Source of the DNA: Bog-473 sp963711065
GTDB taxonomy: Bacteria > Actinomycetota > Acidimicrobiia > Acidimicrobiales > RAAP-2
Length of the DNA: 64,000 nucleotides
Direction: 5' to 3'
NCBI GenBank assembly: GCA_963711065.1
Contig: CAVQCO010000003.1
Span: 186,001-250,000, forward strand
Under the pieces are notes generated by a model, which had not been told where the DNA came from, made no database searches, and worked only from the letters and a program-made list of their open reading frames with translations. Position numbers and translations under genes: made by a program. Shown in pieces: positions 35,175 through 43,610 of this stretch. Position 1 is the stretch's first letter; every line of letters starts with the position of its first letter.

Positions 35175-35192
35175 AAAAGAGTGTTCCCAAAA
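35175..35192 (+). promoter_or_regulatory. Regulon element i, between tandem GntR gene and DUF2889 operon
   Basis: AAAAGAGTGTTCCCAAAA, 58 bases from the regulator ATG and 62 from the DUF2889 GTG. It has no TAnnnT hexamer in the core, again favouring a protein-binding role. Confidence 0.62.
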
Positions 35193-35221
35193 GGCGACCC
35201 TGTTGGATCGGTGCCTAGAAT

Positions 35222-35236
35222 GCAAACATGGTTTGC
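35222..35236 (+). promoter_or_regulatory. Perfect inverted repeat, possible operator
   Basis: GCAAACATGGTTTGC: two perfect six-base arms around ATG, 18 bases before the DUF2889 GTG. It is distinct from the regulon element 30 bases away. Because the operon ends with a TetR gene, this may be that repressor's operator (inference). Confidence 0.45.
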
Positions 35237-35253
35237 GAAGAGGGGGCCGGGTC

Positions 35254-36252
35254 GTGAGCGACCCGGCCATTCCGCCTTCGGATCCCGTGGTCGCGCCCCC
35301 TCCGAGACGGCCCGGCTCCATCCGCCGGACCTCGACGGTGCAGATGTCCTGGCCGGGTGGCCTCGGCACCCCCGAGCTGTACCTGCAGGGTCGGGCCCGC
35401 GACCTGTGCACGCCGATGGACGGCGCGCCCCACGTCCTGGCGGCGGCGGACCTCACTGCCGTCACCGGACACGAGCGCGACATCCAGTCCATCGACGCCG
35501 ATCCACCGGTCGCCGGGCTGCAGCGCCTCGTCGGCGTCCGCGCCGGATCCGGCCTGCGCGGCGCCATCGCGCGGGAGCTGCCCGAGCAGGTCGAGGGCGG
35601 GACGCCCCTGTACCTCCTCCTCGACGACCTGGGCGGAGCGACCTTGATCGCCGGGTACACCTACTTCCGCTGGGCCGACGTCTATCCCGAGATGAGCGCC
35701 CGCATCGCGAACGGTCCGCAGCGCGTCATGCAGGGCACCTGCTCGGGGTTCCGCCCCGGATCGATCGCGCTCAAGGACGACGGGACCCTCTCGCACGTCC
35801 GGCAGAACACGGCACGCACGGCGTCGCTGGTGGATCCTTCCGACCCGATCGGCTGGCACGAACTGCACGAGCACCCGGTGATCGGCATGCGCCGCGCCCG
35901 GCGCATCGACGTCTGGGCGAACGAGGGGCTGATCGAGGTCGACGCCTGGTTCCGCGACAGCGTCTGGGTGCCCGAAGGGCACGAGGAGGCCATCCACGAG
36001 TACCAGATGCTCGGCCAGGCCGACCGGGAGACCGGGACGTTGCTCTCGGTCACGGCGCACCCGCGCGTGCTGCCCTACGCCGAGTGCCCGGGCGCCGCGC
36101 CCAACGCGTCGTGGATGGCCGGGACCGACCTGCGGGCGATGCGCACCGAGGTGCTCCAGCGGCTGCGCGCGACCGACTGCTGCACCCATCTCAACGACGG
36201 GTTGCGTTCCCTGGCCGAGGTGCCGGTGCTCGCCGCCTCGCTGCCGTCATAG
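35254..36252 (+). CDS. DUF2889 domain protein
   Basis: A 332-residue protein of the DUF2889 family. Its recognisable end is DCCTHLNDGLRSLAEV near residue 312, with RTSTVQMSWPGG near 30. Function unknown; members are repeatedly found beside thiolase-like and DUF35 genes in actinobacterial catabolic clusters, as here. GTG at 35254 has AGGGGG upstream; a longer form from 35203 would include the inverted repeat and is rejected. First gene of a four-gene operon followed at 12 bases by the thiolase-like gene. Confidence 0.8.
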   Translation: MSDPAIPPSDPVVAPPPRRPGSIRRTSTVQMSWPGGLGTPELYLQGRARDLCTPMDGAPHVLAAADLTAVTGHERDIQSIDADPPVAGLQRLVGVRAGSGLRGAIARELPEQVEGGTPLYLLLDDLGGATLIAGYTYFRWADVYPEMSARIANGPQRVMQGTCSGFRPGSIALKDDGTLSHVRQNTARTASLVDPSDPIGWHELHEHPVIGMRRARRIDVWANEGLIEVDAWFRDSVWVPEGHEEAIHEYQMLGQADRETGTLLSVTAHPRVLPYAECPGAAPNASWMAGTDLRAMRTEVLQRLRATDCCTHLNDGLRSLAEVPVLAASLPS

Positions 36253-36263
36253 GAAGGACTCCC

Positions 36264-37484
36264 ATGACCGGGACGCTCAAGGACAAGACCGCCATCGTCG
36301 GCATCGGGGCGACGCCCTACTACAAGAGGGGCGAGTCGTTGCCCCAGTCCGAGCTCGAGCTGGCCGGCAAGGCGATCCTCGGCGCGCTCGACGACGCCGG
36401 CCTCACCATCGAGGACCTCGACGGGTTCACCATCTACTCGAGCTCGTGCGACCCGGCCCAGGTGGCCTCGGTCCTCGGTGTGCCCGAAGTGAGGTTCGCC
36501 GCCTCACTGACGTCCGGCGGCGGCGGCTCGGCCGGCTCCCTCGGACTGGCAGCGGCGGCCGTCGCGTCGGGACAGGCCGAGGTGTGCGTGACCCTGATGA
36601 CGCTGCAACAGGCCAAGCGCAGGTTGGGCGGCAGTGCCGTCGGCGGCGGAGGGCCGGGGCTCGGCGGGGGCGGCGGCAGCCCCTATGGCGGCGGCGGCGT
36701 GCCGAACTACGCCGCCTTCATCGCCGGCGCGGGGCTCATGGCGCCCGGGCACAGCTTCGCCCTGCTCACCCGGCGGCACATGGAGCTCTACGGGACCAAG
36801 CGCGAGCACCTGGCCGAGGTGTGCATCTCGCAGCGCGAGAACGCGATCCGGCGCCCGACCGCCATCCGCAAGGACCCGCTCACGCTCGACGAGTACTTCG
36901 ACGCGCGGATGATCAGCGACCCGCTCTGCCTGTTCGACTACACGATGGAGACCGACGGCGCCGTGGCCGCCGTCGTCACCTCGGCGGAGCGCGCCAAGGA
37001 CCTGCGCCAGAAACCCGTCTACATCGGTGGCACCGCGCACGGGGGCGCGGGCCGCTGGGGATCGGCGATCTTCACCTACTTCCAGATGCCCGACGAGTAC
37101 TTCGCCTCCTCGGGGAACCGTCCCGTCGCCAAGCGGATGTACGAGATGGCGGGCATGGGACCCCACGACGTCGACGTCGCGCTGTTCTACGACCACTTCT
37201 CCCCGATGGTGATCATGCAGCTCGAGGACTACGGGTTCTGCCCGATCGGCGAGGGCGGACCCTTCGTGGCGGACGGGAACATCCGCTGGAAAGGTGGTTC
37301 CATCCCCGTCAACACGCACGGCGGGCACCTCTCCGAGGCGTACATCATCGGCATGACCCACATCCGCGAGGCGGTCGAGCAGCTGCGGGGCGTCGCGGTC
37401 AACCAGGTCGACGGCGCCGAGGTGGCGGTCGTCACCGGCGGACCGTCGGGGCTGCCGGTCAGCGGCACGCTGCTGCACAACTGA
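36264..37484 (+). CDS. Thiolase-like lipid-transfer/aldolase protein (Ltp2/SCPx type)
   Basis: A 406-residue thiolase-fold protein lacking the nucleophilic Cys: the expected Cys region reads SLTSGGGGSAGSLG. It ends with NTHGGHLSEAYIIG in place of GHPxGATG. This is the pattern of Ltp2-like enzymes, which with a DUF35 partner perform retro-aldol cleavage of steroid side-chain acyl-CoAs. A glycine-rich insert of about 25 residues (near 125-155) is unusual. ATG at 36264 with AGGAAGG upstream. The DUF35 partner follows 26 bases later. Confidence 0.88.
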   Translation: MTGTLKDKTAIVGIGATPYYKRGESLPQSELELAGKAILGALDDAGLTIEDLDGFTIYSSSCDPAQVASVLGVPEVRFAASLTSGGGGSAGSLGLAAAAVASGQAEVCVTLMTLQQAKRRLGGSAVGGGGPGLGGGGGSPYGGGGVPNYAAFIAGAGLMAPGHSFALLTRRHMELYGTKREHLAEVCISQRENAIRRPTAIRKDPLTLDEYFDARMISDPLCLFDYTMETDGAVAAVVTSAERAKDLRQKPVYIGGTAHGGAGRWGSAIFTYFQMPDEYFASSGNRPVAKRMYEMAGMGPHDVDVALFYDHFSPMVIMQLEDYGFCPIGEGGPFVADGNIRWKGGSIPVNTHGGHLSEAYIIGMTHIREAVEQLRGVAVNQVDGAEVAVVTGGPSGLPVSGTLLHN

Positions 37485-37510
37485 TCGTCGAGAGAGAGGA
37501 TCCGAGAACG

Positions 37511-37951
37511 ATGACCGACCTCAAGCAGGGGACCTTCCCCGCCATGATGAAGGACCCCTTCGCCGACGACCTGACGCAGCCCTTCTGGGACGCCGCGTCC
37601 GAGGGCCGGCTCACCGCCCCGAAGTGCACCGCGTGCGGCACCTTCGTGTTACCCCCTCAGCCGTTCTGCTTCGCGTGCCAGAGCCAGGCCTTCGAGTGGG
37701 TCGACCTGCCCGGCACCGGCACCATCTACACCTACACGGTGGTCCGGCACCCTCTGGCGCCGCACCTGGCCGAGGTGGTGCCGTACGTGTCGGGGGTGAT
37801 CGAGCTGGACGGGACGCAGGGGGCGGGGGCGCGACTGCTGCTCAACATCACCGACGCCGACCCGGACACGGTCAAGATCGGCGACAAGGTGCGGATCTGG
37901 TTCGACCAGGTCAGCGACACCTTTCCCCTCCCCCGCGCCCGGATGGCCTGA
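37511..37951 (+). CDS. DUF35 OB-fold / Zn-ribbon acyl-CoA-binding protein
   Basis: A 146-residue protein. The rubredoxin-like zinc ribbon CTAC-x(10)-CFAC lies near residues 39-56. It is followed by the OB fold (GTGTIYTYTVVRHPL, VSGVIELD, GARLLLNI, KIGDKVRIWF). DUF35 proteins form complexes with thiolase-like partners such as ChsH2-Ltp2, positioning the acyl-CoA. Directly downstream of the thiolase-like gene, supporting such a complex. ATG at 37511; the short spacer and GAGAGGA signal give a good ribosome site. Confidence 0.92.
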   Translation: MTDLKQGTFPAMMKDPFADDLTQPFWDAASEGRLTAPKCTACGTFVLPPQPFCFACQSQAFEWVDLPGTGTIYTYTVVRHPLAPHLAEVVPYVSGVIELDGTQGAGARLLLNITDADPDTVKIGDKVRIWFDQVSDTFPLPRARMA

Positions 37952-37958
37952 GGCCGGC

Positions 37959-38585
37959 GTGGGGGCGTCCACGCGGGCCGGGCGTCCCCGGCGCTTCGAG
38001 GCAGAAGACGAGCTGCGCATCCTTCTCGACAGCGCTCTCGTGGTCATGGAGCGCAACGGGTACGTCGATGCGGCCGTGGCCGATATCTTGCGCGAGGCCG
38101 ACCTGTCGACGCGCTCGTTCTACCGCCACTTCGAGTCGAAGGACCAGCTGCTGTGCGCGCTCTACCGGCGGGAGGCGGAGGCCGCCGCCGCACGCCTGCA
38201 GGCCAAGGTCGACGCTGCCCCCAACCCGCGGGCGGCGCTCGACGCCTGGATCGACGAGATCCTGAGCTTCGGCCACCACCGGACCAAGGCGGCCCGCGTC
38301 GCGGTGCTGGGGTCCCCCGGCGCCATGCGGGCCGAGGGCTACGCCGAGGAGACGCGCCGCGCCGCCGCGCGCCTGATGGCACCGCTGCAGACCCTGCTCG
38401 CCGACGGGGTCTCGGACGGCACCTTCCCGCTGACCGACCCCGCTGCCGACGCACCGCTCGTGCAGTCGGTCGTCTGGGCCGCCGCCGGGCTCAACCCGAC
38501 GCGGGAGAAGCTCCCACGTGCCGAGGCGTCACGGCAGGTGCGCTCGTTCTGCGAACGTGCGTTGGGAGCGACCCCGGGAGACTGA
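37959..38585 (+). CDS. TetR-family transcriptional regulator
   Basis: A 208-residue repressor. The N-terminal helix-turn-helix (VADILREADLSTRSFYRHFESKDQLLCALYRR) spans about residues 42-75, and the helical ligand domain follows. GTG at 37959 starts seven bases after the DUF35 stop, so it belongs to the DUF2889 operon and may repress it through the inverted repeat at 35222-35236. The effector is probably a pathway acyl-CoA (inference). Confidence 0.9.
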   Translation: MGASTRAGRPRRFEAEDELRILLDSALVVMERNGYVDAAVADILREADLSTRSFYRHFESKDQLLCALYRREAEAAAARLQAKVDAAPNPRAALDAWIDEILSFGHHRTKAARVAVLGSPGAMRAEGYAEETRRAAARLMAPLQTLLADGVSDGTFPLTDPAADAPLVQSVVWAAAGLNPTREKLPRAEASRQVRSFCERALGATPGD

Positions 38586-38609
38586 CGCCGCGTCCGTCGA
38601 CCCGCCGGG

Positions 38610-39689
38610 TCAACCGGCGGCCCGCTCCGCCACCGACCAGTGCGCCGGCTCCCCGTCCTCGAAATGGACGGCCCCGTCGATCTCGAGCACCCGCAGGTGC
38701 GAGACGGTCTCGCCCACCGCCGCACGGCGCATGAAGCCGGCGATGTCGTCCCACGGCCGCGACCACCGCATGTGGGAGGCGATGTACCAGGCGGTCCGGG
38801 GTCCCCCGCGCAGGATCTCGATCACCTCGGCGAAGCGGTCCCGGTGGTGTTGGCGCAACTCCTCGAGCCGCGTGTGGAGGTCGTCGAAGCGGTACTCGTG
38901 CGCGGGCAGGACCTCGTTGACCTGGTACGGCTCGAGCTTGTCGAGCGACTGCAGGAAGTCGCCCAGCGGGTTCGCCCCCGCCTGCGGATGGAACGGGATG
39001 TTCGGGGTGATGCGCGGGAGGACGTGGTCACCCGAGAGCATCAGCTCGTTGCGGGACTCGTAGAAGCACAGGTGGCCGGGTGAGTGCCCGGGCGTCCAGA
39101 TGGCCTGCAGCTCCCATCCCGGCACCTCGGGCCGTGCCCCGTCCTCGAGCAGCACGTCGGGGACCACCGGGTCGACGAGCATCCGCACCGGCATGGCCGC
39201 GTTGCGCAGCGGCTCGAGCTCCTCGGGGGGCGCCCCCATCTTGCGCAGCGCGGCGGCGACGCGGTCGAGCAAGTCGTCGGGCTCGTCGTAGCGGTCGTGG
39301 ATGAGCTCGGCGTCGGCCGGGTGCAGCGAGATCCACGCGCCCGACGCCTCGCGGATCCTCCCCGCCAGCCCGTAGTGGTCGGGGTGGATGTGGGTGACCA
39401 TCACGCCCTGGACGTCGGCGATGTCGCAGCCGGCCTCCTGCATGCCGGTCGACAGTGCGCCGAACGCGTCGTCGGTGTTCCAGCCGGCGTCCATGAGGTA
39501 GGGCCCGCGGTCGGTCTCGAAGAGGTAGACGAGGACGTACCGCAACGAGTTGTTGGGCAGGGGCACCGGGATGCTCCACAGCCCCGGCCGGACCTTCTCG
39601 ACACCGGGGAAGGGGTCGTTGGCCGCGGCGGCGCCGCGGGCGCGCTGCGCGTGCGGCGGGCTCGGGTGGGTGTGCGACGTCGAGGTCAC
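38610..39689 (-). CDS. Metallo-beta-lactamase-fold hydrolase
   Basis: A 359-residue MBL-fold protein. The metal motif THIHPDHYG (HxHxDH) is near residue 98, the third His is in TPGHSPGHLCFYE near 205, and the Asp bridge is LSGDHVLP near 222. PAHEY near 262 completes the dinuclear site. Related proteins hydrolyse thioesters, lactones or glutathione adducts. Its start overlaps the stop of the dehydrogenase gene by four bases, the last of the ligase operon. It is convergent with the TetR gene. Confidence 0.92.
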   Translation of the reverse strand: MTSTSHTHPSPPHAQRARGAAAANDPFPGVEKVRPGLWSIPVPLPNNSLRYVLVYLFETDRGPYLMDAGWNTDDAFGALSTGMQEAGCDIADVQGVMVTHIHPDHYGLAGRIREASGAWISLHPADAELIHDRYDEPDDLLDRVAAALRKMGAPPEELEPLRNAAMPVRMLVDPVVPDVLLEDGARPEVPGWELQAIWTPGHSPGHLCFYESRNELMLSGDHVLPRITPNIPFHPQAGANPLGDFLQSLDKLEPYQVNEVLPAHEYRFDDLHTRLEELRQHHRDRFAEVIEILRGGPRTAWYIASHMRWSRPWDDIAGFMRRAAVGETVSHLRVLEIDGAVHFEDGEPAHWSVAERAAG

Positions 39690-40876
39690 GACTGGCCCCG
39701 CGGTTCCCTGGGGAGCCCCAGGCCACGCTCGGCGATGAGGTTGCGCATGATCTCGTTCGATCCTCCTGCGATGGTCCAGGCACGAGCGTAAAGGAAGGCG
39801 TCCTGCCAGCGCCCATCCTCGAATGCGAGCTCGTCACCCTCGGCCGCCATGGAGCGGGCACCCTGGAGGGCCAGCGCCGCCTCGTCGATCTCGAGGTTGA
39901 GCTCGCTGAACCAGATCTTGGCCATCGGGGCGTCGGCCGGCGTGGTCTGCCCCCGGGCCGCCTTCGTCGCCATGCGCTGCCCCAGGTGGCGCTGGATGCG
40001 GGCGCGGGCGGCGAGCGCGCCGATCAACTGGCGCACCGCGCCGTCCTCGATGGCGGGGAGGCCGCCTCGGTTGGTCCGCCGGGCCACCTCCAGGAGGCGG
40101 GTCACCGGATCCTGGCCGCCGCCGGCGCCGCCGACGCCCGTGCGCTCCTCGGCCAGGCTGGCGCCGGCCACCCTCCAGCCCTCTCCCGCTGCACCGATCA
40201 TGTTGGCCGCCGGGACCCGCACCTCGTCGAAGAAGACCTCGTTGAAGTCGGTCGTCCCGGTCATCTCGCGCAGCGGGCGCACGTCGACCCCCGGGCTGCG
40301 CATGTCGAGGACGAAGGCGGAGATGCCGGCGGGGCCGTCCACCGGCTCGGTGCGCGCCAGCAGGTAGCCGTAGTCGGACCACTGGGCCCAGGTGCTCCAC
40401 ACCTTCTGGCCGACCACGACGAAGTCACTCCCGTCCCTGGTGGCCCGGGTCTGCAGCGAGGTCAGGTCGCTGCCGGCGTCGGGCTCGCTGAAGAGCTGGG
40501 TCCAGATGTGGTCACCCCGCGCCATCGGCGGCAGGTAGGCGCTGCGCTGCTCGTCGGTCCCGAAGTGCTTGAGCGCCCCCGCGACGAGCGGGTTGCCGAG
40601 CACGTGCGGGATGCCGGCCGCGCCGAGCTCCTGCTCCAGGACACGCTGCTCGTGCGGGTCGCCGCGCTCCGTCGAGAAGCGGTCGAGGCGGTATCCGGCG
40701 TCGTAGAGCGCGCGGGTGTACTCCCGCAGGAGCTCGACGTCGGCGGAGCTCTCGGGCACGCGCAGGCCGGTGCGCTGCTTCCACTCCAGCGCCGGCTTGT
40801 GCTCGGCGATGAAGGCACGCAGGGTGGCGCGGTAGTCGTCGTACTCGGGTGGGACGGGCGGGACGTTCACATCCAT
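39686..40876 (-). CDS. Acyl-CoA dehydrogenase, paired subunit
   Basis: A 396-residue dehydrogenase. WTQLFSEPDAGSDLTSLQTRA near residue 126, the GQKVWSTWAQWSDYG segment and the C-terminal IAGGSNEIMRNLIAERGLGLPR are clear. Four bases downstream of a second dehydrogenase gene. Such adjacent pairs (FadE28-FadE29, FadE26-FadE27) form alpha2beta2 heterotetramers acting on steroid or branched side-chain CoA esters; this one resembles the FAD-rich catalytic partner. Part of the ligase operon, overlapping the MBL gene. Confidence 0.93.
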   Translation of the reverse strand: MDVNVPPVPPEYDDYRATLRAFIAEHKPALEWKQRTGLRVPESSADVELLREYTRALYDAGYRLDRFSTERGDPHEQRVLEQELGAAGIPHVLGNPLVAGALKHFGTDEQRSAYLPPMARGDHIWTQLFSEPDAGSDLTSLQTRATRDGSDFVVVGQKVWSTWAQWSDYGYLLARTEPVDGPAGISAFVLDMRSPGVDVRPLREMTGTTDFNEVFFDEVRVPAANMIGAAGEGWRVAGASLAEERTGVGGAGGGQDPVTRLLEVARRTNRGGLPAIEDGAVRQLIGALAARARIQRHLGQRMATKAARGQTTPADAPMAKIWFSELNLEIDEAALALQGARSMAAEGDELAFEDGRWQDAFLYARAWTIAGGSNEIMRNLIAERGLGLPREPRGQS

Positions 40877-40880
40877 GGGC

Positions 40881-42011
40881 TCACCCCGCCTCTCGCTGCG
40901 TCAACAGGCGGGTCAGGCGCTCCCGGTGCCAGGCCCCGTCGCCGTAGAGCACCTGGTTGACCTTGGCCCGTCGCACGAACAGATGCACATCGTGCTCCCA
41001 GGTGAACCCGATGCCGCCGTGCAGCTGCAGAGCCTCGCCACTGAGATGGGCGAACGCGTCGTCGACGTACGCGCCGGCGGTCGCCACGGCCTCGGCAGCG
41101 TCGGGGAGCCCGTCACCGAGCGCCAGGGCGGCGTAGTGGGCGGCGGCGCGCATCCCTTCGAGCTCCATCAGCAGGTCGGCCAGCCGGTGCTTGATCGCCT
41201 GGAAGCTCCCGATGGCGCGGCCGAACTGGACCCGCTTCTTGGCGTAGTCGACCGTCGCGGCGAACAGGTTGTCGGCGGCGCCGACGGATTCGGCCGACTG
41301 CACGACGGTGGCCACAGCGAGGCATCGCTCGACCACGTCCCACCCACCGACCAGCTCGGCACTGCCGGGCACCGTCACGCCGTCGAAGCGGACCTCCGCG
41401 AAGCGGCGGGTCAGGTCGAGACCGGCGAGCACGCGATCGGACAGGCCGGCGGCGGGGCGCGGCACCAGCAGGTTGACGATGCCGCCCTCGGCTGCCTCGG
41501 CGGTGACGAGCAGCACGGCGGCGTCACCCGCGGCGTGGACGTAGCGGGCCACGCCGTCGAGCCGCCAGCCGTCGCCGCTGCGCGTCGACCGCACCTCCAC
41601 GGCGGGGCGCTCGGGAGCCCCGTCGCCGCTCAGGCACCAGGCGCACGACGTCTCGCCCCGCGCGATGCGCGGCAGGTGCTCCTTGCCCTGCAGCTCCGTG
41701 CCGAAGCGGGCGATGGCGTCCGCCACGACGTTGCAGGGGACGAGCGGACCCGGGTTGAGCTCCCGCCCGAGCTCCTCGGCCAGGACCACCAGGTCGACCA
41801 GGGGCTGCGCGGTCACGCTGCCACCCTCGTGCTCGGCGGGGACGAGCATGGCGGTCCATCCCAGCTCGGCCCCCTGGCGCCAGATCGCGGGGTCGAAGAG
41901 AGCGGGTTCCTCCATGGACCGCCGCACCTCGGCGAGCGGCTGGTGCTCGGCGAGGAAGCGGCGCGTCGTCGAGCGCAGCAGATCCTGGTCTTCGCCGAAC
42001 TCGAAATCCAT
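40881..42011 (-). CDS. Acyl-CoA dehydrogenase, paired subunit
   Basis: A 376-residue dehydrogenase. The VQFGRAIGSFQAIKHRLADLLMELEGMRAA region near residue 270 and the C-terminal LHGGIGFTWEHDVHLFVRRAK near 345 contact flavin across the subunit interface. The substrate-proximal Trp/Gly region (CAWCLSGDGAPERP) is altered from the usual AxTEPxAGSD, as in the non-catalytic subunit of heterotetrameric enzymes. ATG at 42011, 17 bases after the ligase stop. Pairs with the next gene. Confidence 0.92.
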   Translation of the reverse strand: MDFEFGEDQDLLRSTTRRFLAEHQPLAEVRRSMEEPALFDPAIWRQGAELGWTAMLVPAEHEGGSVTAQPLVDLVVLAEELGRELNPGPLVPCNVVADAIARFGTELQGKEHLPRIARGETSCAWCLSGDGAPERPAVEVRSTRSGDGWRLDGVARYVHAAGDAAVLLVTAEAAEGGIVNLLVPRPAAGLSDRVLAGLDLTRRFAEVRFDGVTVPGSAELVGGWDVVERCLAVATVVQSAESVGAADNLFAATVDYAKKRVQFGRAIGSFQAIKHRLADLLMELEGMRAAAHYAALALGDGLPDAAEAVATAGAYVDDAFAHLSGEALQLHGGIGFTWEHDVHLFVRRAKVNQVLYGDGAWHRERLTRLLTQREAG

Positions 42012-42028
42012 GACCTAGCGGTGTCCTC

Positions 42029-43588
42029 TCACACGCTGCGCTCGGCGGCGGCCCAGTACTCGTCGCGCAAGAGGCGCTTGTAGAGCTTGCCACCGTCGGT
42101 GCGCGGCAGGTGCTCGCGGAAATCGACGCTGCGGGGGCACTTGTAACGGGCGATCCGCTCCTGGCACCAGGCGATCAGCTCCGCGGCCAGCTCCTCACTC
42201 GGTTGGATGCCGTCGATCGGCTCGACCACGGCCTTGACCTGCTCGCCCCACTCGCTGTCGGGGATCCCGATGACGGCGACGTCGCCCACCGCAGGGTGCG
42301 CGGACAGCGCGCCTTCCACCTCGGCCGGATAGATGTTGACGCCGCCGCTGATGATCATGTCCTTGGCGCGGTCGTTGATGAACAGGTAGCCGTCCTCGTC
42401 CATGTACCCGACGTCACCCAGCGTGAACGCCTTGCCCCGGCTCACCGAAGCAGTGAGCTCGGGATCGCCCTTGTAGGTGAACGAGGCGCCGCTGTCGGGT
42501 TCCAGGTAGACGTGGCCCACTTCGCCGCGCGGGAGCTCGTTCCCGTCCTCGTCGAGGATCTTCACCGTCATGCCGGCCACGGAGCGACCCACCGTGCCCG
42601 GCTTCTCGAGCCAGCGGTAGGGCTTGGCGATCGTGGCGGCGCCCTCCATGCCCCCGTAGGTCTCCCAGATGACCGGTCCCCACCACTCCATCATCTGCTT
42701 CTTGACCTCGAGCGGGCAGGGCGCGGCGGAGTGGACGACGACCTCCAGACTCGAGACGTCGTACCGATCCTTGACCTCCTGGGGCAGGCGGAGGAGCCGG
42801 ACGAACTGGGTCGGCACCATGTACGCCGTGGTGACCCGGTGACGCTCGATGGCGGCCAACGTCCGCTCCGGGTCGAATTTGCCCAGGATGGCGAGCGCCT
42901 GGCCGACGTTCAGCGCCCCGAGGTAGAAGCCCTGGCACCCCCCGTGGTGCATGCCGGCCGACACCAGGTGCACCCCGGTGAAGGGCTGGAACCGGAACGC
43001 GTGCCCGAAGCTCTTCATGGCGTCGGCGGCCACCGTCGGGTCCACCCTTCGTGGTCTCGCCCGCACGACCGCCTTGGGCTGGCCGGTCGTGCCCGAGGAG
43101 TACGTGATGGGGAGGCCCAGACTGCGGTCGGGGGGATCGGTGGTCGGCTGGCCCTCGACGAGCGTCTCGTAGCTCGTGAAGCCCGACAGGTCGCCGCCGA
43201 CCGAGATCCGGTGCGCGATGGACCCGGTGCCCGCCACCTGGTCCGCGAAATCCGCGTGCACGACGATGGCTGCCGCCTCCGAATGTTCCACGATGCGCCG
43301 GATCTCGCCACCCGAGAGCGCCGGATTCAGCGCGATGGACTGGAACCCACCCTCTTGCGCCGCGAGCTGCCAGTAGAGAATGTCGACGTCGTTGGGGAGT
43401 GCGTAGGCCAGAATGTCCCCGGCCCCGAGGCCCTGCGCCCGCAGGGCATGGACCAACTGGTGGGCCCGGCCGGCGAGCTCGCCGAAGGTCAGCGTCACCG
43501 CGCTGGGGCACGCGACGACGGCGGGGAGGTCCGGGCGTTCGTCGGCGATGAACCAGAAGCCGAGCCGCTGGTCCCAGGGGTTCTCCAT
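42029..43588 (-). CDS. Acyl-CoA synthetase (AMP-binding)
   Basis: A 519-residue ANL ligase. The P-loop YSSGTTGQPKAVV is near residue 165, ETYGGMEGAA near 310, the hinge GDVGYMDEDGYLFINDRAKDM near 393 and the catalytic Lys in PRTDGGKLYKR near 500. First gene of an operon with two paired dehydrogenases and an MBL hydrolase, so it supplies their CoA ester. ATG at 43588 stands five bases from element f; the TATACT hexamer on this strand predicts an almost leaderless mRNA, and no ribosome site is visible. Confidence 0.93.
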   Translation of the reverse strand: MENPWDQRLGFWFIADERPDLPAVVACPSAVTLTFGELAGRAHQLVHALRAQGLGAGDILAYALPNDVDILYWQLAAQEGGFQSIALNPALSGGEIRRIVEHSEAAAIVVHADFADQVAGTGSIAHRISVGGDLSGFTSYETLVEGQPTTDPPDRSLGLPITYSSGTTGQPKAVVRARPRRVDPTVAADAMKSFGHAFRFQPFTGVHLVSAGMHHGGCQGFYLGALNVGQALAILGKFDPERTLAAIERHRVTTAYMVPTQFVRLLRLPQEVKDRYDVSSLEVVVHSAAPCPLEVKKQMMEWWGPVIWETYGGMEGAATIAKPYRWLEKPGTVGRSVAGMTVKILDEDGNELPRGEVGHVYLEPDSGASFTYKGDPELTASVSRGKAFTLGDVGYMDEDGYLFINDRAKDMIISGGVNIYPAEVEGALSAHPAVGDVAVIGIPDSEWGEQVKAVVEPIDGIQPSEELAAELIAWCQERIARYKCPRSVDFREHLPRTDGGKLYKRLLRDEYWAAAERSV

Positions 43589-43592
43589 GTCG

Positions 43593-43610
43593 AATAGAGT
43601 ATACCAATAA
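43593..43610 (+). promoter_or_regulatory. Regulon element f, filling the ligase/HAD divergent gap
   Basis: AATAGAGTATACCAATAA. The two divergent ATG codons (43588 and 43610) are 21 bases apart and this element fills the gap and touches the second ATG. The reverse strand carries TATACT and the forward strand TAGAGT as possible -10 hexamers. Confidence 0.72.

Noticed and set aside
32316..37484. A 1722-codon open frame on the plus strand
   Set aside because: Antisense to the amidohydrolase and GntR genes; only the last 406 codons are the thiolase-like gene.
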